Below the pieces are notes generated by a model. The model was not told where the DNA came from and ran no database searches. It was given only the letters and a program-made list of their open reading frames with translations. DNA of 64,000 nt, from contig NZ_FUXL01000001.1 in the NCBI RefSeq assembly GCF_900167365.1, forward strand, positions 79,507 through 143,506. Direction: 5' to 3'. Both the position numbers and the translations under genes were made by a program. The stretch comes from Consotaella salsifontis. GTDB taxonomy: Bacteria; Pseudomonadota; Alphaproteobacteria; Rhizobiales; Rhizobiaceae. This document shows, piece after piece, positions 27,891 through 37,632 of the stretch (position 1 is the first letter of the stretch; every line of letters begins with the position of its first letter).

Positions 27891-28472
27891 TTGAACCAGA
27901 TGCTGGACGTTCTCTCGCGCCGACGCTCTGTTCCGCTGCCCATGATGGGCGAGCCGGGGCCGACGCAAGAGCAGCTGGACCAGATGCTCGCCATTGCCGC
28001 GCGCGTGCCGGATCATGGCAAGCTCGCCCCCTGGCGCTTCATCCTCTACCGTGGCGCGGCCGCCACTGGCATTGGTGAAGCGCTGGCCGCGCTGGTCGAG
28101 GCGCGCGAAGGGGATTCCATGACGGAAACGCGCCGCATGGTGGAGCAGAACCGATTCACCCGCTCGCCCCTCGTTATCGGGGTCATCTCGACGGCCAAGC
28201 CGCACGTCAAGATTCCTGAATGGGAGCAGGTGATGTCGGGCGCCGCGGCGGCGATGAACCTCATCGATGCGGCTTATGCGTTCGGTTACGGCGCCAATTG
28301 GGTGACGGAGTGGGTGGCCTACGACGACGAAGCAAAGGCTATCCTGGGCATCGCGCCGGATGAGCGGGTGATCGGCTTCATCCATATCGGCACGGCGAAG
28401 GAGGTAATCGAGGATCGTCGGCGGCCAGTGATGGCCGACATCGTGACCGAAGCATCCGCGCCCATGGTCTGA
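27891..28472 (+). CDS. Nitroreductase family protein
   Basis: A 193-residue flavin-dependent oxidoreductase of the nitroreductase fold. RRRSVPLPMMGEPGPT resembles the FMN phosphate-binding N-terminus, ARVPDHGKLAPWRFILY is the conserved second block, and GYGANWVTEW plus IHIGTAKEV complete the FMN site. The start codon is a TTG at 27891, placed 8 bases after AGGAAGG (27876-27882). The flavin-reductase-like gene starts 4 bases after its stop, so the pair is one operon. Confidence 0.9.
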   Translation: MNQMLDVLSRRRSVPLPMMGEPGPTQEQLDQMLAIAARVPDHGKLAPWRFILYRGAAATGIGEALAALVEAREGDSMTETRRMVEQNRFTRSPLVIGVISTAKPHVKIPEWEQVMSGAAAAMNLIDAAYAFGYGANWVTEWVAYDDEAKAILGIAPDERVIGFIHIGTAKEVIEDRRRPVMADIVTEASAPMV

Positions 28473-28475
28473 GCC

Positions 28476-29111
28476 ATGTTCTACGAGACGCGCGACAATC
28501 GCCACGGCCTGCCGCATGATCCGTTCAAGGCGATCGTCGCGCCGCGTCCGATCGGCTGGATCTCCACGCGCACAGGCAGCGGCGCGGTTAATCTGGCACC
28601 CTACAGCTTTTTCAATGCGATTTCCGATCAGCCGAAGCTCGTCATGTTCTCCTCGGCCGGCATGAAGGACACGGCGACGTTCGCCATTGAGAGCGGCGAG
28701 TTCGTTGCCAACCTCGCAACCGAAGCGCTGGCCGAGGCGGTCAATCGCTCGTCCGCGCCGGCGCCCCGCGGCGAAAGCGAATTTGCCATCGCAGGGCTCA
28801 CCGAAGCACCTTGCATTCTCGTGGCCGCGCCGCGCGTCGCCGAGAGCCCGGCCGCGCTCGAATGCAAGGTGACGGAGTGGTTCCACCCGAAGTCGCTGGA
28901 AGGCGATGCGTCCGCCAACGTGGTGGTCATCGGTGAGGTCGTCGGCATCCACCTCGACGAGTCGATCATCAAGGACGGAATCGTCGACATGACGCTGGCC
29001 CGGCCCTTGGCCCGCCTCGGCTATTTCGATTATTCGGCCGCCTCGCAGGTCTTCCAGATGCGACGGCCCAAGGCGCCCGATGCTTCGGATATTCCGCCTC
29101 GGCATGGTTGA
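28476..29111 (+). CDS. Flavin reductase-like (FMN-binding split barrel) protein
   Basis: A 211-residue protein of the DIM6/NTAB flavin reductase family. FKAIVAPRPIGWISTRTGSG, NLAPYSFFNAISDQPKLVMFSS and DTATFAIESGEFVANL are the FMN-binding blocks. The substrate is unknown. It follows the nitroreductase gene by 3 bases, which suggests the two act on related flavin chemistry. Confidence 0.9.
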   Translation: MFYETRDNRHGLPHDPFKAIVAPRPIGWISTRTGSGAVNLAPYSFFNAISDQPKLVMFSSAGMKDTATFAIESGEFVANLATEALAEAVNRSSAPAPRGESEFAIAGLTEAPCILVAAPRVAESPAALECKVTEWFHPKSLEGDASANVVVIGEVVGIHLDESIIKDGIVDMTLARPLARLGYFDYSAASQVFQMRRPKAPDASDIPPRHG

Positions 29112-29201
29112 GGCGACATTACCAAGTATGGTGAACGATTCCTAAACCTTTCCTGGGCACACTGGGCCGCAGCAAACTTCTTAAGGGGCGCGGACCTGCC
29201 C

Positions 29202-30338
29202 ATGGGTGTCGAGCGATTTCATGATTGGTGGCGGCGCGCGTCCTGCGCGGAGCGATGCTACGGCGTCGCCGCGCTTGCCGCGGCCTGGGTCGAGGGGCTG
29301 CTCTCGCCGGACGAAATCCGCGATCTCGAAACCACCTTCTCCCTGATTCTCAACGATCCGTCGCCGAAGGTGCGCAAGGTCTTGGCCGAGGCGCTGGCCG
29401 AATCGCGACGGGCGCCTGCCACCATTCTTAGGGCCCTTGCCGAGGATGTCGACGACATCGCAGTGATCGTCGCGGAACGCTCGCCGATCCTCGACGACAT
29501 CGACCTCATCGATCTCTTGTCGAACGGCAACGAGCGGCTTCAGTGCGCCATCGCCCGTCGCCGCTTCGTGTCGTCGCGTCTCGCAGCGGCGATCATCGAG
29601 GTCGCGGGCGCTTCCGCTTGCCTTGAACTGCTGAACAACGAGGCGGCGGCCGTGGCCGGCGTCAGCCTGCAGCGGTTGGCAGCGCGTTTCGGCGATGTCG
29701 TCGCTATCCGCGCGGCGCTTCTCGACCGAAGGGATCTGCCGGCGAGCGTTCGCCATCTCCTGATCGCGCGCACCGCGAGCGCCCTGGCGGAGACCGGGCT
29801 GGTGCGCAACGTCCTGGGTGCGAAAAAGGCCGACGCGATCGCCGTGTCCGCGTGCGAGCGCGCCACGGCGCTCCTTTCCGAAAGCGTACCGGCCTCCGAA
29901 GTGCCCGCGCTCGTCGAGCATCTGCGCCTGAGCGGCGCGCTGTCGCCGGCATTTCTGATCCGCGCGGTCGTGCGCGGCAATGTCGATCTGTTCGCCGCCG
30001 CGCTGGTGGCGCTGAGCGGGCGCTCGGAGCGGCGGGTAAGAGCGATCGTGGTCAACGGCCGGCCGGGAGCCTTCGCGGCTCTTCTCCAGGACTGCGGACT
30101 GCCGGCCGAGACGGCGCCGCTTTTCAGGGCAACCATCGACGCATGGAAGCGAGCCGTCAGCTCCGGCGCCGTCGCGGACACGGTGGAGACACCCTTTGCC
30201 GTGGCGCGGGAGGTTCAGAAGGGCTTCGGCGAGAGCGGAGGAGGGAGCGCCGGCGATCTTTCCGAGCTTTTGCGGCGTCTTTCGCGCGAGGCCGCCGACG
30301 ATGCCGTTTCCCAGCGCGCGCGACGCATCGCGGCTTGA
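29202..30338 (+). CDS. DUF2336 domain-containing protein
   Basis: A 378-residue, largely alpha-helical soluble protein with HEAT-like short repeats (NDPSPKVRKVLAEALAESR, then AVIVAERSPILDDIDLIDLL, IARRRFVSSRLAAAIIEV). This is the alphaproteobacterial DUF2336 family, function unknown. No enzyme motif or membrane segment is seen. It converges on nadK. Confidence 0.88.
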   Translation: MGVERFHDWWRRASCAERCYGVAALAAAWVEGLLSPDEIRDLETTFSLILNDPSPKVRKVLAEALAESRRAPATILRALAEDVDDIAVIVAERSPILDDIDLIDLLSNGNERLQCAIARRRFVSSRLAAAIIEVAGASACLELLNNEAAAVAGVSLQRLAARFGDVVAIRAALLDRRDLPASVRHLLIARTASALAETGLVRNVLGAKKADAIAVSACERATALLSESVPASEVPALVEHLRLSGALSPAFLIRAVVRGNVDLFAAALVALSGRSERRVRAIVVNGRPGAFAALLQDCGLPAETAPLFRATIDAWKRAVSSGAVADTVETPFAVAREVQKGFGESGGGSAGDLSELLRRLSREAADDAVSQRARRIAA

Positions 30339-30355
30339 GCCGCCGCCGCCCGGCG

Positions 30356-31126
30356 TCAGTATCGGAACTGTTCCGCCAGGATTCTCTCCTCCCACGAGTG
30401 CTCGGGATCGAAGAGGATGAACGCCTTGACCTCGGTCGTCTCGCGGATCGTCACTTGCCGGACCCTGCGCACTTCCGTGTGGTCGGCAAAGGCCGTGACC
30501 GGCCTCTTTTCGGCCTCCAAAACGGTGATCTCGACAGTCTGATGGTTCGGCAGCAGGGCCCCGCGCCAGCGCCGGGGGCGAAAGGCGCAGACCGGGGTGA
30601 GCGCCAGCAGCGGCGCCTCAATGGGAATGATCGGGCCATGAGCTGACAAATTGTAGGCGGTGGAGCCGATCGGGGTGGCCACCATCACGCCGTCGCAGAC
30701 GAGTTCTTCCAGCCGCGTCTTGCCGTCGATCTCAATCTTCAGACGGGCCGCCTGATAGGACTGCCGCAATAGCGACACCTCGTTCACCGCGAGCGCGGTG
30801 CGTGAGCGCCCGTTGTGGTCGATCGCCACCATCTCCAGCGGATGGATGCAGGTCTTGACCGCCGAGGCGAGCCGCTCGCGAAGGTTCTCCTCGCGGAACT
30901 CGTTCATCATGAAGCCGACCGTGCCCTTGTTCATGCCATAGGTCGGCTTTCCGCTGTTCATGAAGCGATGCAGAACCTGCAGCATGAAGCCATCGCCGCC
31001 GAGAGCGACGATCACGTCTGCATCCTCGGGGCGATCGTTGCCGTAGAGAGCCGCAAGGCGCTGCGCCGCCTCCGTGGCCTCGGGCGCCCGGCTGGCAAGA
31101 AAGGAGATGGAGAGGGGGCTGGACAT
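30356..31126 (-). CDS. nadK: NAD kinase
   Basis: A 256-residue enzyme that makes NADP+ from NAD+ and ATP or polyphosphate. The [18 protein letters not shown] block holds the catalytic [15 protein letters not shown] is the NE motif and [19 protein letters not shown] the conserved glycine-rich motif. The short form without a long N-terminal extension is normal in alphaproteobacteria. Confidence 0.95.
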   Translation of the reverse strand: MSSPLSISFLASRAPEATEAAQRLAALYGNDRPEDADVIVALGGDGFMLQVLHRFMNSGKPTYGMNKGTVGFMMNEFREENLRERLASAVKTCIHPLEMVAIDHNGRSRTALAVNEVSLLRQSYQAARLKIEIDGKTRLEELVCDGVMVATPIGSTAYNLSAHGPIIPIEAPLLALTPVCAFRPRRWRGALLPNHQTVEITVLEAEKRPVTAFADHTEVRRVRQVTIRETTEVKAFILFDPEHSWEERILAEQFRY

Positions 31127-31266
31127 CGAACGCTCGTATGACCTGGTTCCGGTTCCGGGCTAACATGCCGCGCACCCTTGCGGAAGCGCCGTCGCGAGAA
31201 CCTCCCTTGCGACGCCAAGGCATAAACGCATGGCCGAGCACGCTCCAGCCCCAAAACCCGGAGGGC

Positions 31267-31431
31267 TCAGGGTCTTGGCAAAACGTACCACGCCACCAGC
31301 AGAGCAATGAGGCAGACCAGATAGGTCGTCGCCACGGCGCGCATCCTGGCGGGGCTACGGCGACGATAGCCGTCATACCAAGCCACCGCCGCCATGATCG
31401 TGCCCAACGCGCCAATCCAAAAAGCCCACAT
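31267..31431 (-). CDS. Small two-helix membrane protein
   Basis: A 54-residue hypothetical protein with two hydrophobic segments (WAFWIGALGTIMAAVAW and ATTYLVCLIALLVAWYVL) joined by a basic turn, YDGYRRRSPARMR, which should face the cytoplasm. The ATG at 31431 is preceded by AAGGGG; a longer frame upstream adds an unlikely N-terminus. No family is recognised. Confidence 0.6.
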   Translation of the reverse strand: MWAFWIGALGTIMAAVAWYDGYRRRSPARMRAVATTYLVCLIALLVAWYVLPRP

Positions 31432-31653
31432 GATGGCACCCCTTTCGAATGCCGCATCTGTTGGATACAACGCAGATTTCAACGGGGGAACTTGTCGCGC
31501 CGTATCGAAATCAGCCCCTGCTCCGTCGTCTGCCGCGATGAACAGCTGGGAGACGGTGCCAATCCATGCTGCGCTCGTGCTGGAAACAACGCCATCAGCC
31601 GCCGCCTTCGGGACTTGCGTTGGCGACAGGCATTCTCTAGGGATTCGCCTGGA

Positions 31654-31728
31654 GCCGGATTAGCTCAGCGGTAGAGCAGCGGTTTTGTAAACCGAAGGTC
31701 GGGGGTTCAATCCCCTCATCCGGCACCA
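31654..31728 (+). tRNA. tRNA-Thr (anticodon TGT)
   Basis: A 75-nt cloverleaf with encoded CCA. Acceptor GCCGGAT pairs with ATCCGGC, the anticodon loop TTTGTAA gives TGT, and the T arm is GGGGGTTCAATCCCC. Confidence 0.95.
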
Positions 31729-31788
31729 CTTCCTGCATTTTCACGGTCAAGATCAGGGCGAAGCCTTTTCGAGGTTCCGGCCGGCGGC

Positions 31789-32904
31789 CTATGGTAGGCT
31801 GGGCGCGGCGGCGCTTGCCGGCGAAGGCAGGAGCGGAGCCTGTCGCAGGGCCGCCAAATCCTTCGATCCCGTGCAAAAGCAGGCGATCCTCAGCTCCTCG
31901 ATAACGGCCGAGAAATGATCGATCGCGGCTTCGGCGGATTGTTCCGCGCTGGCAAGGCCGGAAGCCGCCTGTCCCACGAGGTCGGCGCCGAGTCGAAGGG
32001 CCTTGGCGGCATCCAGCCCGTCGCGCACGCCGCCAGACCCGATGATGAACGCATCGGGACAGAACTCCCTCACTTCGCGAATGGCGGCAGCGGTGGGAAT
32101 ACCCCAATCGCTGAAGCGAGCGGCAATGTCGCGGCGGCGCTCGTCCGGCGCTCGCTCAGCCTCCACCGCTGCCCAGCTGGTGCCGCCCGCACCCGCGACA
32201 TCTATGATGGACACACCAATCTCCGTCAGCCGCCGAGCCACGCGCCCGGAGATTCCAGCCCCCACCTCCTTGACGATCAAGGGCACAGGCAGCTCGCGGC
32301 GAAGCGCAGCGATGGCTTCCAACACACCTCGCCATCGACGGTCGCCACCCGTCTGAACCGCCTCCTGCAGGGGATTGAGATGGATGATCAGGCCGTCGGC
32401 CTCGATCATCTCGATCGCCCGCAGCGCTTCCGGCACGCCATAGCCGGCCACGAGCTGAGCAGCGCCGATATTGGCAAGGATCGGCACGCTGGGAGCGGTC
32501 CTGCGCAGTGATTTGCCGAGGCCGCATGACGCGTGTCCCTCAATGGCGATGCGCTGGGAGCCGACCGCGAAGGCGATTTTCAAGGTTTCGGCGGCTTCCG
32601 CCAGATGATGATTGATCCGTCCCGCGCGCTCCGGGCCGCCCGTCATGGACGAAATGAGGAGAGGCGCCGCGAGCGTGCGTCCGAGGAAGTCTTGCGAAAG
32701 ATCGATCTTGTCGAAATCCAGCTCGGGCAGGGCGCAATGCTCGAACTGGACGGCTTCGAAGCCGGTCGGGAGGCGCGCGCCGGACTGTGACGCCGACAGA
32801 ACGATGTCGAGGTGGTCGCCCTTTCGTGCGGCGATGCCGGATGGCGCCCTCGCTCTGTTTTCCTCACTGCTCAACGGCCCCGCCCTTTGCCCCATTTCAA
32901 CCAA
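31789..32904 (-). CDS. fni: Type 2 isopentenyl-diphosphate delta-isomerase
   Basis: A 371-residue FMN-dependent IDI-2 that interconverts IPP and DMAPP. RKGDHLDIVL, LISSMTGGPERAG (FMN and phosphate contacts), VGSQRIAI, IIHLNPLQEAVQTGGD (substrate-binding HLNPxQE), PLIVKEVGAGIS, DVAGAGGTSWAAVE and IGSGGVRDGLDAAKAL are all present. It is divergent from crtE across 105 bases and clearly serves the carotenoid genes, by feeding DMAPP to GGPP synthesis. This IDI type is not homologous to the Nudix idi. Confidence 0.95.
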   Translation of the reverse strand: MVEMGQRAGPLSSEENRARAPSGIAARKGDHLDIVLSASQSGARLPTGFEAVQFEHCALPELDFDKIDLSQDFLGRTLAAPLLISSMTGGPERAGRINHHLAEAAETLKIAFAVGSQRIAIEGHASCGLGKSLRRTAPSVPILANIGAAQLVAGYGVPEALRAIEMIEADGLIIHLNPLQEAVQTGGDRRWRGVLEAIAALRRELPVPLIVKEVGAGISGRVARRLTEIGVSIIDVAGAGGTSWAAVEAERAPDERRRDIAARFSDWGIPTAAAIREVREFCPDAFIIGSGGVRDGLDAAKALRLGADLVGQAASGLASAEQSAEAAIDHFSAVIEELRIACFCTGSKDLAALRQAPLLPSPASAAAPSLP

Positions 32905-33009
32905 AGTTCATCGGCGGGGACTTGGCATCCCCACCTCATTGGCCACCTATGGAGTAATGGAGAGCATTTTGCCGCAGAGTCCAGCGTCAACGCGATGTGA
33001 AACGTTCAT

Positions 33010-33948
33010 ATGACAAGCGATTTCAGGACCAGCATCGACGGTTGCCGTGATCGGATCAACCGGGCATTAGAGGAATTGATGCCGAAGACGCTTGCCGGGC
33101 AGGATCTTCTTAACGCGGCACTGAAAGATGCCGTTCTCGCGCCGGGAAAGCGGCTGCGGCCGATACTCACGGTCCTGACGGCTGAAGACCTTGGCGGCAA
33201 TGCCGAGGCTGCCGTGGCCGCTGGCTGCGCGGTCGAGCTGGTCCATGCCGCGTCTCTCGTGCTCGACGACATGCCCTGCATGGATGACGCGCTCCTGCGC
33301 CGGAGCCGGCCCGCCATCCATGTCGCCTTTGGCGAGGATTTGGCGCTGCTTTCGGCCATGGCCATGCTGAGCGGGGCCTATCAGGTCTTGGCCGAAATCG
33401 AGGCTCTGCCGGCGCCGGCGCGCCTGGAAGCGATCACGATCCTCTCCGCCGCTGTGGGGCCTCACGGCCTCATCGGCGGGCAGTTCGCCGATCTGCGGGA
33501 AGGACGCTACGGCCGAAAGGTGCCGGAGATCGCTTTTGCCAACGGTCTCAAAACGGGTTCCCTCCTTGCCGCGGCAGTGGAAATCGGCGGTGTCGTGGCC
33601 GGGGTGACTGATCAAACGAAGAGCGGTCTGCGGGCATTCGCTCTCGAACTGGGACAGGCCTTCCAATTGCTGGACGATCTTCTCGACGTTGGATCGAGCA
33701 CCGTTATGGTCGGGAAGGACGTCGGCCAGGACGAGGGAAAGTCCACCATCGTCTCGATCATTGGCAAATCCGCCGTCGAAAGGCAGATCCAGGGCCACAT
33801 CGCCGCGGCCCATGGCAGGCTGACGGAGATTTTCGGACCGGGCAGCCGGTTGCATGCTCTGGTGGACCTGATCATCGACCAGGCCGGTGCGGGCGGTGGG
33901 ATCGCGGCGGAGGAAATGAGGGACAAGACGGGGCAGGGCACGGGGTAA
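33010..33948 (+). CDS. crtE: Geranylgeranyl diphosphate synthase
   Basis: A 312-residue trans-prenyltransferase. The first Asp-rich motif is LVLDDMPCMDD (DDxxxxD form, as in bacterial carotenoid GGPP synthases), preceded by PGKRLRPILT; the second is LLDDLLDVG. It makes C20-PP from FPP/DMAPP and IPP. It converges on crtB and is separate from the crtXYIB operon. Functional assignment as GGPP rather than FPP synthase rests on cluster context and the small residue ahead of the first motif. Confidence 0.92.
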   Translation: MTSDFRTSIDGCRDRINRALEELMPKTLAGQDLLNAALKDAVLAPGKRLRPILTVLTAEDLGGNAEAAVAAGCAVELVHAASLVLDDMPCMDDALLRRSRPAIHVAFGEDLALLSAMAMLSGAYQVLAEIEALPAPARLEAITILSAAVGPHGLIGGQFADLREGRYGRKVPEIAFANGLKTGSLLAAAVEIGGVVAGVTDQTKSGLRAFALELGQAFQLLDDLLDVGSSTVMVGKDVGQDEGKSTIVSIIGKSAVERQIQGHIAAAHGRLTEIFGPGSRLHALVDLIIDQAGAGGGIAAEEMRDKTGQGTG

Positions 33949-33981
33949 AGCGCGGCCGTCGCCGTGGCGCCAAGGCGGCGT

Positions 33982-34944
33982 TTATTCCTGCTCCGGACGC
34001 TGCCAAAGATGGTGGGGGCGAGGCGTCGCGACGCTTCGGCGTGAGGCTAGAGCAAGGCGCGCGCCGTGCGCCAGAAGAACGAGCTTGTCCGCCTTCGACG
34101 TCGAGACCCGCTCGTCCCAGGCTCGCGGCCCCCGCCGCATAACCTCGATGCCGATCTGCCGGTAGATGGCGTGGGCGGCTGCGATCGCCCAGGCGGAGCG
34201 CATGGGAAGGTCGCGCAGGCCCATCAGCGCCGACGCGTAATAGGGATCGGCGGTTTCAACGAGCTGGCGGGCGAGATTGGCGAGCGCGGGCCGGTTCATC
34301 GGCGCGGCAATCTCCGCAGGCTCGATGCCCGCCGCCAAGAGCCAGTCGAGGGGCAGATAGACGCGGGCGTTTGCGGAATCCTCGACGATGTCGCGGGCGA
34401 TGTTGGTGAGCTGGAAGGCGATGCCGAGATCGCACGCGCGGTCGAGCGTTGTAGGTTCTCGCACACCCATGATCATAGCCATCATCACACCGACGACGCC
34501 GGCCACACCGTAACAGTAGGCGAGAAGATCCTCCGCCGTCCGATAGCGCCGCCCGTCGACGTCCATGGCGAATCCGTCGAGATGGTCGAGCGCAAGCCGC
34601 ATGGGTAGGTCATGTTGGCGCACCACCTCGGCAAGTGCGAGAAACGCGGGCTCGGGATCGGGATTTCCGGCAAAGGTCCGGCGCGTCTTCTCCCTGAGGT
34701 CCGCGAGACGGGTTGCGGCGGGAATGCTCGATGCGCGGCTACGATCCTGAAACCCCAGATGCTGCCCGTCCACCACGTCGTCGCAGTGCCGGCACCAGGC
34801 ATAAAGCATCATCGCGCTACGCCGCGTCGCGGGGGCGAACAGCCGCGCCGCCACGGCGAAGCTCTGCGAGCCTTGGGCGATGGTCTCGGCGGAGATCCGT
34901 CCAAGCTCGGCGTTACGTCCCGGAGTTTCGATGCTCGCGCTCAC
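33982..34944 (-). CDS. crtB: Phytoene synthase
   Basis: A 320-residue squalene/phytoene synthase family enzyme that joins two GGPP to phytoene. The Asp-rich sites are WCRHCDDVVDGQ and FQLTNIARDIVEDSANARVYLP; the A-R-x-F-A motif is AVAARLFAPATRRSAMMLYAW. Its start overlaps the crtI stop by 4 bases (ATGA). It is the last gene of crtXYIB. Confidence 0.96.
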   Translation of the reverse strand: MSASIETPGRNAELGRISAETIAQGSQSFAVAARLFAPATRRSAMMLYAWCRHCDDVVDGQHLGFQDRSRASSIPAATRLADLREKTRRTFAGNPDPEPAFLALAEVVRQHDLPMRLALDHLDGFAMDVDGRRYRTAEDLLAYCYGVAGVVGVMMAMIMGVREPTTLDRACDLGIAFQLTNIARDIVEDSANARVYLPLDWLLAAGIEPAEIAAPMNRPALANLARQLVETADPYYASALMGLRDLPMRSAWAIAAAHAIYRQIGIEVMRRGPRAWDERVSTSKADKLVLLAHGARLALASRRSVATPRPHHLWQRPEQE

Positions 34945-36473
34945 GCCTGCTCCAACCTCCTTGCGGCGGCATCGGCCAGGAGGAGCCCGGCGGACGCCTT
35001 GGCCGATCCAATAACGCCTGGCACGCCCGCGCCGGGATGAGTGCCGGCCCCTACGAAATAGAGGTTGGCGATCTTGTCGTCGCGATTGTGGGTGCGGAAG
35101 AACGCGCTCTGGGTCAACACTGGATCGAGGGAGAAGGCCGAGCCCAGATGGGCGTTCAGTTCGTCGCGGAAATCCATCGGAGTGAAGATGCGGCTCGTCA
35201 CGAGATCGGCCCGAAGGTTAGGAATGTAGCGCGCCTCCAGATAGTCGAAGATGCGGTCACGGTATTTCGGTCCCTCGACCGTCCAGTCGATGGGCGCGTT
35301 GCCGAGATGGGGAACCGGCGCCAGCACATAATAGCTTCCCGCGCCGGGCGGCGCGAGCGAGGGGTCGGTGGCACAGGGGCTGTGGAGATAGAGCGAAAAG
35401 TCGGACGCAAGTTCGCGCCCACGGAAGATTTCCTCGATGAGCGCGCGGTAGCGTGGGCCGAAGCAGACGGTGTGGTGTTTCAAATCGGGCCGGTGCCGCT
35501 TGAGACCGAAATAGATGACGAAGAGCGACATGGAGAACTTCATCTTCTTCAACCGCGCGGCTTCCTCCTCGCCGCGCGCCTCGCCCGCCAAAAGTCGTTC
35601 ATAGGTGTGCACCACGTCGGCGTTGGATACGACGAAATCGGCGAGCAGTTGGCGCCCGTCCTTCAGACGGACGGAGCGGGCGCGGTTGTCCTGAACCTCG
35701 ATGCGCTGGACCTCAGCCGAGAGTTCGACGCGCCCGCCAAGGTCCTCGAAGAGCCTGACCATGCCCCGCACCAGCGCGCCGGTGCCGCCGCGTGGAAACC
35801 ACACCCCCCATTCGCGCTCCAGCGCGTGGATCAGCGCGTAGATCGATGAGGTGGCGAAGGGGTTGCCCCCCACCAGCAGCGAGTGGAAGGAGAAGGCCTG
35901 CCTCAGCTGCTCGTCGGCAATGAAGCGCGACACCATGGAATAGACGCTGCGCCACGCCTGAAGGCGCGCGAGCTGAGGGCCGGCGCGAACCATGTCGCGG
36001 AAGTTGAGGAAGGGCACGGTGCCGAGCTTCAGATAGCCTTCCTCGAAGACGGCCTGTGAATAGGCGAGAAACTTGTGGTATCCCTCGACATCGGCAGGAT
36101 TGCGCGCGCTGATCTGCCCCTCGAGCGCCGCTTGGTCGTTAACGTAGTCGAACCAGCTGCCGTCCTCCCAACAGAGCCGATAGAAGGGAGAGACGGGCAA
36201 CAGCTCGAGATAGTCGGACATCGACTTCCCGGAGAGCGAGAACAGCTCGTCCAGGGCCGTTGGATCGGTGATGACGGTTGGCCCGGCGTCGAAGATGAAG
36301 CCTTGATCCTCGTAGACATAGGCCCGGCCGCCGGGCTTGTCGCGCTTCTCGACCAGCGTCGTCGTGATGCCGCCCGCCTGGAGGCGGATGGCCGCCGCGA
36401 GGCCGCCAAAGCCCGAACCGATGACGACGGCCGTCTGACCCAGATCCTTCACGGCATCCTCCATTCCATCCAT
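34941..36473 (-). CDS. crtI: Phytoene desaturase (lycopene-forming)
   Basis: A 510-residue FAD-dependent CrtI desaturase. The dinucleotide motif is VVIGSGFGGLAAAIRLQAGG, with VEKRDKPGGRAYVYEDQGFIFDAGPTVIT after it (shown here only as landmarks). The C-terminal GAGTHPGAGVPGVIGSAKA is the CrtI bacterial-type signature. It introduces four double bonds into phytoene. The start at 36473 lies 4 bases after the crtY stop, with AAGGG upstream; the longer open frame runs into crtY. Confidence 0.95.
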   Translation of the reverse strand: MDGMEDAVKDLGQTAVVIGSGFGGLAAAIRLQAGGITTTLVEKRDKPGGRAYVYEDQGFIFDAGPTVITDPTALDELFSLSGKSMSDYLELLPVSPFYRLCWEDGSWFDYVNDQAALEGQISARNPADVEGYHKFLAYSQAVFEEGYLKLGTVPFLNFRDMVRAGPQLARLQAWRSVYSMVSRFIADEQLRQAFSFHSLLVGGNPFATSSIYALIHALEREWGVWFPRGGTGALVRGMVRLFEDLGGRVELSAEVQRIEVQDNRARSVRLKDGRQLLADFVVSNADVVHTYERLLAGEARGEEEAARLKKMKFSMSLFVIYFGLKRHRPDLKHHTVCFGPRYRALIEEIFRGRELASDFSLYLHSPCATDPSLAPPGAGSYYVLAPVPHLGNAPIDWTVEGPKYRDRIFDYLEARYIPNLRADLVTSRIFTPMDFRDELNAHLGSAFSLDPVLTQSAFFRTHNRDDKIANLYFVGAGTHPGAGVPGVIGSAKASAGLLLADAAARRLEQA

Positions 36474-36477
36474 TTTC

Positions 36478-37632
36478 TTACCCTTCGGCGGCGAGCACAC
36501 GCAGCGCGCGTCCGACCGGCACCGGCGGCCTGCCCGACAAAATGCGCCCCTTGTCGACGAGGCTGAGCCGACCCGCATAGAACCGTCCGATCAGCGGATC
36601 GGGAAGCCGGTGAAAATGCTCGAGGATTCGGTAGCGTTCCTGGGGTTCAGCCGCGAGGAAGAGCATCCGGTTGAGCATGCGGAAATAGCCGCGCCGCCGC
36701 CAGGTTTCGATCGAATGCGCCCGCACGAGCGCGAAGAGGGCCGCGGGCGAAAGGTCGCTCTGCCTCGCGATCAGGTCGGCGAGCCGCACCGCATCGGGCA
36801 GGGAATAGCCGGTCGTCGGATGAAACAAGGCTGCCGCGAGCCCGCTCGCCGGAACATCGCGCCGGTCGTTCCAGAAAGCCACGATATCGCCCGAGAGAGC
36901 TATCGGAAGAACGCCGCTTTCCTCCCGCACGACCTGACGGACCTGCCAGCCGGCCCGTTCCACGTAAGCCTCGATCCTCTCGCGCAAAGCGCTCGCGTCG
37001 AGGGCCTCGCCATCGGCGTAATAGGTGTCCTCCACGAGCAGGCGCGTCTCGCTGAAGGGGAGAAGATAGACGAAGCGATAGCCATCCTCCTGCGGCACCG
37101 TCGCATCCATGATGATCGGATGCGCGAGGCCGTGCGGGGCGGCAAGCTCCAGCTCCCGACCGAGAAACTTCTGGTGGCCGAGGCGAAGATGAGGGCTCGG
37201 CGCATGGCCGCGGCCATCGATGACCGCGCCGGCCGTGATCTCGCATCCGTCCTCAAGCCGGAGAAACTGCCGGGATAGCTCAACCGCCGGTGCCCGCGTG
37301 TGCGCCGCCGGCCCCAGGCATTCGCTCAGCACATTGTGGAAGCGCTCCGACGTAACGCTCCGGTAGCCGGACCCGATCAGTCGCCGGCGTCCGGGAAACC
37401 GCACCTCGTAGGACGGCCAGCGGTGGACGACGAAGGGCTCGATCCAGGCCTGCTCTTCAGGGGTAAGGTCGCCGTCGTGGAATGACCAGGTGTGATTGCC
37501 GCCGAACGTCTCGCCGGCCTCGAACAGCCGAACGACGAGATCCGGGCGCAGCACGCGCAGCCGATAGGCGATGAGCCCGTTGGCTAACCCGCCACCGACG
37601 AGGGCGATGTCACAGGATAGCTCTTCCGTCAT
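36478..37632 (-). CDS. crtY: Lycopene beta-cyclase
   Basis: A 384-residue CrtY-type cyclase. DIALVGGGLANGLIAYRL is the NAD(P)/FAD-like N-terminal site; WSFHDGDLTPEEQAWIEP, GGAVIDGRG-like GAVIDGRGHAP and YRFVYLLPFSETRLLVEDTYY are CrtY blocks including the Glu-rich catalytic region. It makes the two beta-ionone rings of beta-carotene. Its ATG overlaps the crtX stop by 4 bases. Confidence 0.94.
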   Translation of the reverse strand: MTEELSCDIALVGGGLANGLIAYRLRVLRPDLVVRLFEAGETFGGNHTWSFHDGDLTPEEQAWIEPFVVHRWPSYEVRFPGRRRLIGSGYRSVTSERFHNVLSECLGPAAHTRAPAVELSRQFLRLEDGCEITAGAVIDGRGHAPSPHLRLGHQKFLGRELELAAPHGLAHPIIMDATVPQEDGYRFVYLLPFSETRLLVEDTYYADGEALDASALRERIEAYVERAGWQVRQVVREESGVLPIALSGDIVAFWNDRRDVPASGLAAALFHPTTGYSLPDAVRLADLIARQSDLSPAALFALVRAHSIETWRRRGYFRMLNRMLFLAAEPQERYRILEHFHRLPDPLIGRFYAGRLSLVDKGRILSGRPPVPVGRALRVLAAEG

